NCBI GenBank assembly: GCA_044339595.1
Contig: JBIIVF010000078.1
Span: 1-11,545, forward strand
DNA from: CAZTGZ01 sp044339595
GTDB lineage: Bacteria > Bacteroidota > Bacteroidia > NS11-12g > UBA9320
Reading direction: 5' to 3'
Length of the DNA: 11,545 bases
Within the stretch, counting starts at the first letter, position 1; each line of letters opens with the position of its first letter. The position numbers and the translations under genes are program-made. The notes below the pieces were generated by a model, which did not search any database, was not told where the DNA came from, and was given only the letters and a program-made list of their open reading frames with translations. Positions 6,823 to 11,545 of the stretch are shown here, one piece after another.

Positions 6823-8159
6823 GCACGTTCACGGTCATATTGGGTGCAGGCGAAAGCGGAACCGGAGCGGCCATCCTGGCTAAGAAGATGGGTCATCGCG
6901 TTTGGTTGAGCGATAAGGGGATGATAAAAGACCAATATCTCTCCGAGTTAAATCAGTACGAGATACCATTCGAAGCAGGGAATCATGATGAAAGCCTGAT
7001 TTTGATTGCAGACCAGATTATCAAAAGTCCGGGCATACCTGATACGGCTCCTTTGGTTCTTAAAGCGAAACAAAAGGGAATTCCGGTGATTTCCGAAATA
7101 GAATTTGCGGCACTTCAAACCGATGCCAAACTCATCGGTATAACCGGTACCAATGGAAAAACCACCACCACCATGCTTACGCATCATATTCTGAGTAAGG
7201 CCGGATTAAAGGTAGGATTAGGAGGCAATGTCGGAAAGAGTTTTGCTCGTCAGGTAGCCGAAGAAGACCATGATTATTACGTGCTCGAATTGAGTAGCTT
7301 TCAATTGGATGGTATGTTCAAAACCCGCATCCACATGGCTGTTTTGTTGAACATTACACCGGATCATTTGGATCGCTATCCTGACATGGATGCCTATATA
7401 GCGAGTAAGTTCAGGATCACCCAAAATCAAACTGAAGAAGACCTTTTTATCTATTGCCAAGATGATCCAATTGTCGCACAATATATTCAAAATCATTCCT
7501 TTAAGTCGCAAATGTTGCCTTTCTCCATCGAAAAAGAAATCAGCCATGGAGCCTGGAGCGACCTCACAAAAATGTTCATCACACTCAACCCAAACAATAA
7601 CCAATTTATCATGGAACTAAATCAACTCACCATCAGCGGTAAGCACAACACTTACAATTCAATGGCTGCGGCTATCATTGCCAACGCCTTGCTCATCAGA
7701 AAGGAACTTATTCGCGAAAGCCTGAGTGACTTCAGAAACGTTGAGCACAGACTCGAACCGGTAGCCAGAATCAAGGGAGTCGATTTTATCAATGATTCAA
7801 AAGCCACCAACGTCAATTCTGCGTGGTATGCGCTCGAAAGCATGGAACCCGGCGTGATCTGGATTGCAGGCGGGGTAGACAAAGGAAATGATTATTCCCA
7901 ATTACAAGAGCTGGTAAAAGAAAAAGTCAGACTGATTATTTGCTTGGGTACGGATAATCGCCGCATTCACGATGCCTTTTCAAAAGATGTTGAAATGATC
8001 GTCAACACTCAAAGTGCTTCAGAAGCGGTGAACATCGCCTATAACCTGGCTCGAAAAGGCGAAACAGTATTGCTATCTCCGGCATGTGCCAGTTTCGACT
8101 TATTTGAAAATTACGAAGATCGCGGAAGACAATTCAAAGATGCAGTGCGCAGCCTGTAA
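6819..8159 (+). CDS. murD: UDP-N-acetylmuramoyl-L-alanine--D-glutamate ligase MurD
   Basis: MurD is a cytoplasmic ligase that adds D-glutamate to UDP-MurNAc-L-alanine using ATP. The 446 residues fit the family. An N-terminal Rossmann-like domain opens with VILGAGESGTGAA (6-18), where MurD binds the uridine nucleotide. The central domain has the ATP loop GITGTNGKTTTT (107-118), LELSSFQLD (156-164) and NITPDHLDRY (178-187), with Lys197 in YIASKFRI the likely carbamylated lysine. The region SGKHNTYNSMAAA (273-285) leads into the C-terminal domain with INDSKATN (324-331) and LSPACASFDLFENYEDRG (419-436). ATG 6819 overlaps the mraY stop by 4 nt. The gene ends 3 nt before ftsW. The nucleotide stretch coding the P-loop resembles that of murE, as expected for paralogous ligases. 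Confidence 0.97.
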   Translation: MSTFTVILGAGESGTGAAILAKKMGHRVWLSDKGMIKDQYLSELNQYEIPFEAGNHDESLILIADQIIKSPGIPDTAPLVLKAKQKGIPVISEIEFAALQTDAKLIGITGTNGKTTTTMLTHHILSKAGLKVGLGGNVGKSFARQVAEEDHDYYVLELSSFQLDGMFKTRIHMAVLLNITPDHLDRYPDMDAYIASKFRITQNQTEEDLFIYCQDDPIVAQYIQNHSFKSQMLPFSIEKEISHGAWSDLTKMFITLNPNNNQFIMELNQLTISGKHNTYNSMAAAIIANALLIRKELIRESLSDFRNVEHRLEPVARIKGVDFINDSKATNVNSAWYALESMEPGVIWIAGGVDKGNDYSQLQELVKEKVRLIICLGTDNRRIHDAFSKDVEMIVNTQSASEAVNIAYNLARKGETVLLSPACASFDLFENYEDRGRQFKDAVRSL

Positions 8160-8162
8160 ATC

Positions 8163-9332
8163 ATGATCGAATGGTTAGCCAAAAATATTAAAGGTGACCG
8201 CACCATTTGGGGAGTTGTAATCATACTCTCTGTGTTCGGTATTCTGGCTGTTTACAGCAGTACGGGAACCCTAGCGTATGCCAAAAAATCAGGCAATACG
8301 GAATACTATCTGATGAAGCACCTTGGAATATTGGTATTGGGTTTGAGTTTCATGTGGGTTGCCCATATGGTTGATTTCCAGTATTACTCAAGGTTATCGC
8401 AGTTGTTTCTTTGGCTATCGATCCCATTACTGATTTATACCCTGATGTTCGGAAAGGAGGTGAACGATGCCACCCGTTGGATAACCATTCCGGTGATTGG
8501 GATGTCGTTTCAGACCTCCGATTTGGCCAAATTGGCCCTCATTATGTATATCGCCCGATTTCTATCCAAGAAACAGGATAATATCAAAAGTTTTAAAGAA
8601 TCGTTTTTACCGATCCTCATTTATATCGTCGTGATTTGTGGGCTCATAGCGCCCAGCAATCTTTCCACCGCAGCGGTTTTGTTTGCTACTTGCATGTTGC
8701 TGCTTTTTATTGGAAGAATCCCCTTTACGTATTTACTCAGTCTGGCAGCCACCGGCATCATTGTGTTGGCCATATCCATCGGGATCATTTTAAATACCCC
8801 CGGTCAGGGCAGGGTTGCTACCTGGAAATCGCGAATTGAAACGTATGTTTCTTTTGTGAAGGGTGATGAACAAGCCGAATCTTATCAGAATCAACAAGCC
8901 AAAATTGCCATCAGCAAAGGTGGAATCACCGGAATGGGCCCCGGCAACAGCACCCAACGAAATTTTCTACCCTCGCCATACGCCGATTTTATTTATGCCA
9001 TCATCATAGAAGAATACGGGCTTGTCGGAGGGGGTGTTCTGATATTGCTCTACTTGATCTTGCTATTTCGAACGATACGCATTGTTATGCTCACACCCAA
9101 GGCCTTCGGTGCTTTGTTGGCAGTCGGGCTGAGCTTTAGTTTGGTTATTCAGGCCTTTATCAACATGGCCGTAGCCGTGCATATGGTTCCCAACACAGGA
9201 TTGCCCTTACCCTTGGTGAGTATGGGTGGAACCTCCTTGTTTTTTACTTCCATGGCGTTCGGTATTATCATCAGCGTGAGCCGCGCTACTACCAAAGAAA
9301 AACCTCAAACGGATGAAAGCATCGAAGCATAG
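8163..9332 (+). CDS. ftsW: Septal peptidoglycan glycosyltransferase FtsW (SEDS family)
   Basis: FtsW is the SEDS-family polymerase that builds septal glycan strands from lipid II together with FtsI. The 389-residue protein has about ten hydrophobic segments. SEDS landmarks are present: DATRWITI (102-109), QTSDLAKLALIMY (117-129), GGITGMGPGNSTQ (253-265), LPSPYADFIYAIIIEEYG (269-286), and PNTGLPLPLVSMGGTS (343-358). Asp275 in YADFIYA aligns with the catalytic aspartate in the large periplasmic loop of SEDS enzymes. The usual QPDLGT motif is replaced by APSNLSTA (163-170). FtsW is preferred over the elongation paralogue RodA because of its place between murD and murG in a division cluster. ATG 8163 follows murD by 3 nt. 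The 3' end overlaps murG by 20 nt. Confidence 0.95.
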   Translation: MIEWLAKNIKGDRTIWGVVIILSVFGILAVYSSTGTLAYAKKSGNTEYYLMKHLGILVLGLSFMWVAHMVDFQYYSRLSQLFLWLSIPLLIYTLMFGKEVNDATRWITIPVIGMSFQTSDLAKLALIMYIARFLSKKQDNIKSFKESFLPILIYIVVICGLIAPSNLSTAAVLFATCMLLLFIGRIPFTYLLSLAATGIIVLAISIGIILNTPGQGRVATWKSRIETYVSFVKGDEQAESYQNQQAKIAISKGGITGMGPGNSTQRNFLPSPYADFIYAIIIEEYGLVGGGVLILLYLILLFRTIRIVMLTPKAFGALLAVGLSFSLVIQAFINMAVAVHMVPNTGLPLPLVSMGGTSLFFTSMAFGIIISVSRATTKEKPQTDESIEA

Positions 9333-10395
9333 ATTTATGATATCAGGTGGCGGTACCGGAGGGCATATTTTTCCGGCGTTGGCCATTGCGCGCGGATTAC
9401 AAAAAAGGTTTCCAGATTGTGAAATAGAGTTTGTAGGAGCCAAGGGAAGGATGGAGATGGAAAAGGTTCCGGAAGCAGGTTACAAAATTCACGGATTGTG
9501 GATCAGTGGATTACAACGAAGGTTGGCCATCGATAACCTGATGTTCCCCTTTAAAGTACTTTCAAGTTTATGGCGCTCCTTTATTTTGCTTCGAAGGTTT
9601 AAACCTGAAGTTGTGATTGGGGTTGGTGGATATGCGAGTGGGCCTTTGCTTTATATGGCGGGCATCATGAAAATACCTACCGCTATTCAAGAGCAGAATA
9701 GTTATCCCGGCATTACCAATAAGCTTTTGGGATCAAAAGTCAATAAGATTATGACGGCTTTCAAAGGTCCTGAGAAATACCTTCCGGCTTCTAAAATCAT
9801 AGAAACCGGCAATCCGGTGCGAGAAGATATTCTGAAAGGTTCCATCGATAAAAAGGAAGCCTTGTCTTTTTTTGGTTTGGATGAAAAATTACCCGTTATC
9901 TTGATTATCGGCGGAAGTTTGGGGGCCCGCACCCTGAATCATAGCATGGAAAGCGGTTTAAGAAAATTCTCGGATGCCGGCATTCAAGTCATTTGGCAAA
10001 CAGGGAAGAGCTATAATGGAAATGCTGCACCCGAAAAGGGCGTCAGATTGACTTTTATCAGCCGAATGGATATGGCTTATGCCGCTGCTGATTTGATTAT
10101 ATCCCGGGCCGGAGCGCTCTCGATATCAGAACTTTGCATCGTTGGGAAACCGGTGATTTTGGTTCCTTCGCCCAATGTTTCTGAAGATCATCAAACCAAA
10201 AATGCGATGACTTTGGTGAATGAAGGAGCTGCGGTTTTGATCAAAGATAAGGATGCGGTTGAAACCCTCGCAGATCAATCGATTGCGTTGTTGAAAAATA
10301 AGGATGCATGCCAAGTTTTGAGTCAATCTATTCAAAAGTTGGCAAGGCCTGATGCCACAGAGCACATCGTGAACGAAATAATTGGATTGTTGTGA
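9313..10395 (+). CDS. murG: Undecaprenyldiphospho-muramoylpentapeptide beta-N-acetylglucosaminyltransferase MurG
   Basis: MurG is a peripheral inner membrane GT-B glycosyltransferase that adds GlcNAc from UDP-GlcNAc to lipid I, giving lipid II. The 360-residue protein has the N-terminal glycine loop SGGGTGGHIFPA (11-22), GVGGYASG (103-110) and EQNSYPGITNK (127-137). The C-terminal half has IIGGSLGARTLN (198-209), SRAGALSISEL (264-274) and the UDP-sugar site VPSPNVSEDHQTKNA (284-298). ATG 9313 lies 20 nt inside ftsW. An in-frame ATG at 9337, just after the ftsW stop, would remove residues HRF of the first beta strand that normally precedes GGGTGGH, so 9313 is preferred. The stop TGA overlaps the GTG start of murC. 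Confidence 0.96.
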   Translation: MKASKHRFMISGGGTGGHIFPALAIARGLQKRFPDCEIEFVGAKGRMEMEKVPEAGYKIHGLWISGLQRRLAIDNLMFPFKVLSSLWRSFILLRRFKPEVVIGVGGYASGPLLYMAGIMKIPTAIQEQNSYPGITNKLLGSKVNKIMTAFKGPEKYLPASKIIETGNPVREDILKGSIDKKEALSFFGLDEKLPVILIIGGSLGARTLNHSMESGLRKFSDAGIQVIWQTGKSYNGNAAPEKGVRLTFISRMDMAYAAADLIISRAGALSISELCIVGKPVILVPSPNVSEDHQTKNAMTLVNEGAAVLIKDKDAVETLADQSIALLKNKDACQVLSQSIQKLARPDATEHIVNEIIGLL

Positions 10396-11545
10396 ACCAA
10401 CCACCTGTATATTATTTTTTAGGCATTGGCGGCATTGGCATGAGCGCCATCGCTCGGCATTTTAATGAATCCGGTTTTCGAGTGGCGGGGTATGATAAAA
10501 CGCCTTCTGATTTAACCGCACAACTTGAAGCCGAGGGCATTGAAATTTCATTTCTTGACGATTTTGAATCTGTTCCCGCTGATTTTAAGGATATTTCCTC
10601 TTGTTCGGTGGTTTACACACCGGCTATTCCGGCGGATAATCAAATTCTGAACGGATTTAGATCCTCCGGGTTCGCCCTTAAAAAGAGATCGGTCATGCTC
10701 GGTGAAATTAGCCGGGACACCTTTAATATCGCTGTTGCCGGAACGCATGGAAAAACCACCACCTCCTGCTTGGTTTCGCATTTGTTGCATACCGCCCAAA
10801 TCCCCTTTTCTGCTTTTCTGGGCGGCGTTTCTTCTGATTTGGGAAGTAATTATTTTAACAGTGGTGTCAGGGTAGACGGCGTAAAAATTACGGTTACCGA
10901 GGCAGATGAGTTCGATCGTTCATTTTTGACTTTGAATCCGGATATCAGCATCATCACAAGTACCGACGCAGATCACCTCGATATCTACGGAAAGGAATCT
11001 GAAGTCAAAAAATCATTCGCTGATTTTGCCGGAAAATTAAAGCCTGGAGGCGCGCTTTTTCATGCTGCCGGGGCCGATGTAGCGCTTCCCGATTACGGAG
11101 GGCACTTTTCCTATGGCATCAACAGAGGGGACTACAGCGCCCGGGAAGTTCGGTTTGAAAAGGGGCAATTTATATTCAACCTCCATTTACCGAATGCCCA
11201 ATATAAAAATATGGTTTTGTCCATTCCGGGGTGGCACAATGTAGAAAATGCCGTGGCAGCTGCCGCGGTGGCCCATTATTTAGGGGCGGATGAATCCTCG
11301 ATCCGATTGGCACTCAGGACTTTTAAGGGCGTGAAACGCCGTTTTGAGTTTGTTAAAAATGATGATGACGGTATTTTTATTGATGACTATGCCCATCATC
11401 CAACGGAACTGTCGGCCATTATCTCGTCGGTTAAGAAGATGTATCCCGATAAAAAGATTACCGGCATTTTTCAACCGCATTTGTATTCCCGAACCCGCGA
11501 TTTTGCCGACGGATTCGCAGAGAGTTTGTCGTTGCTTGACCGGGT
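10392..11545 (+). CDS. murC: UDP-N-acetylmuramate--L-alanine ligase MurC, 3' end missing
   Basis: MurC is the cytoplasmic ligase that starts the stem peptide by adding L-alanine to UDP-MurNAc. The frame opens at GTG 10392, overlapping the murG stop as GTGA, and stays open to the window edge for 384 codons; the family is usually about 450-480 residues, so roughly the last 70-90 are missing. The N-terminal Rossmann motif is FLGIGGIGMSAIA (9-21). The ATP loop is AGTHGKTTTS (116-125), where the His distinguishes MurC from the TNGKTT of MurD and MurE. Further motifs are TEADEFDRSFL, DADHLDIYG, GWHNVENAVAA, GVKRRFEF, DDYAHHPTEL and QPHLYSRTRDF. The first in-frame ATG (10440) falls inside the glycine-rich loop, so it cannot be the start. 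In related clusters ftsQ, ftsA and ftsZ usually follow. Confidence 0.95.
   Translation, partial: MNQPPVYYFLGIGGIGMSAIARHFNESGFRVAGYDKTPSDLTAQLEAEGIEISFLDDFESVPADFKDISSCSVVYTPAIPADNQILNGFRSSGFALKKRSVMLGEISRDTFNIAVAGTHGKTTTSCLVSHLLHTAQIPFSAFLGGVSSDLGSNYFNSGVRVDGVKITVTEADEFDRSFLTLNPDISIITSTDADHLDIYGKESEVKKSFADFAGKLKPGGALFHAAGADVALPDYGGHFSYGINRGDYSAREVRFEKGQFIFNLHLPNAQYKNMVLSIPGWHNVENAVAAAAVAHYLGADESSIRLALRTFKGVKRRFEFVKNDDDGIFIDDYAHHPTELSAIISSVKKMYPDKKITGIFQPHLYSRTRDFADGFAESLSLLDR

Noticed and set aside
4435..7165. Repeated nucleotide stretch around the GTNGKTT codons in murE and murD.
   Set aside because: It reflects the shared ATP-binding loop of paralogous Mur ligases, not a mobile or regulatory repeat.
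7218..7604. A 128-codon open frame on the minus strand inside murD.
   Set aside because: It lies wholly within the conserved central domain of MurD and has no recognisable domain; it is a shadow frame.

Overview
The window is the 5' two-thirds of a division and cell wall (dcw) cluster, almost certainly from a member of the phylum Bacteroidota. The evidence for the phylum is: an FtsL-like gene recognisable only by position and architecture, an FtsI with a C-terminal PASTA domain, a long MraY with an enlarged periplasmic loop, no murF between murE and mraY, almost no Shine-Dalgarno sequences, a TACCTTTG element matching the Bacteroidota -7 promoter consensus, and a divergent NusG-like protein of the UpxY kind. 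The class cannot be fixed from the sequence alone.

Layout. Positions 1-152 hold the first 50 codons of a leftward gene that runs off the window edge and encodes a NusG-like (UpxY/RfaH-type) antitermination factor. Positions 153-326 are a short divergent intergenic region. It carries a -7-like element for the leftward gene and, at 260-289, three contiguous 10-bp repeats (AAAGTGGKAG) that match known MraZ operators. From 327 to the right edge ten genes run rightward without a real gap: mraZ, rsmH (mraW), an ftsL-like gene, ftsI, murE, mraY, murD, ftsW, murG and a truncated murC. Junctions are overlaps of 4, 8 or 20 nt or gaps of 3 nt, so this is most likely one transcript with extensive translational coupling. 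No terminator, RNA gene, IS element or CRISPR array was seen.

Working together. MraZ probably binds the three boxes and sets expression of the whole operon. RsmH methylates 16S rRNA. MurC and MurD add the first peptide residues to UDP-MurNAc, MurE adds the third (meso-diaminopimelate, from its DNPR motif), MraY moves the product to undecaprenyl phosphate (lipid I), and MurG adds GlcNAc (lipid II). FtsW polymerises the glycan at the septum, FtsI cross-links it, and the FtsL-like protein is the likely bitopic activator of the FtsW-FtsI pair. MurF, needed between MurE and MraY, is not encoded here and must lie elsewhere.

Most of this is a conserved housekeeping cluster. I do not see a new multi-gene system. 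The parts most worth a second look are the divergent antiterminator start, its apparently leaderless promoter, the compact MraZ operator, and the lineage-specific changes in FtsI, MraY and FtsW.
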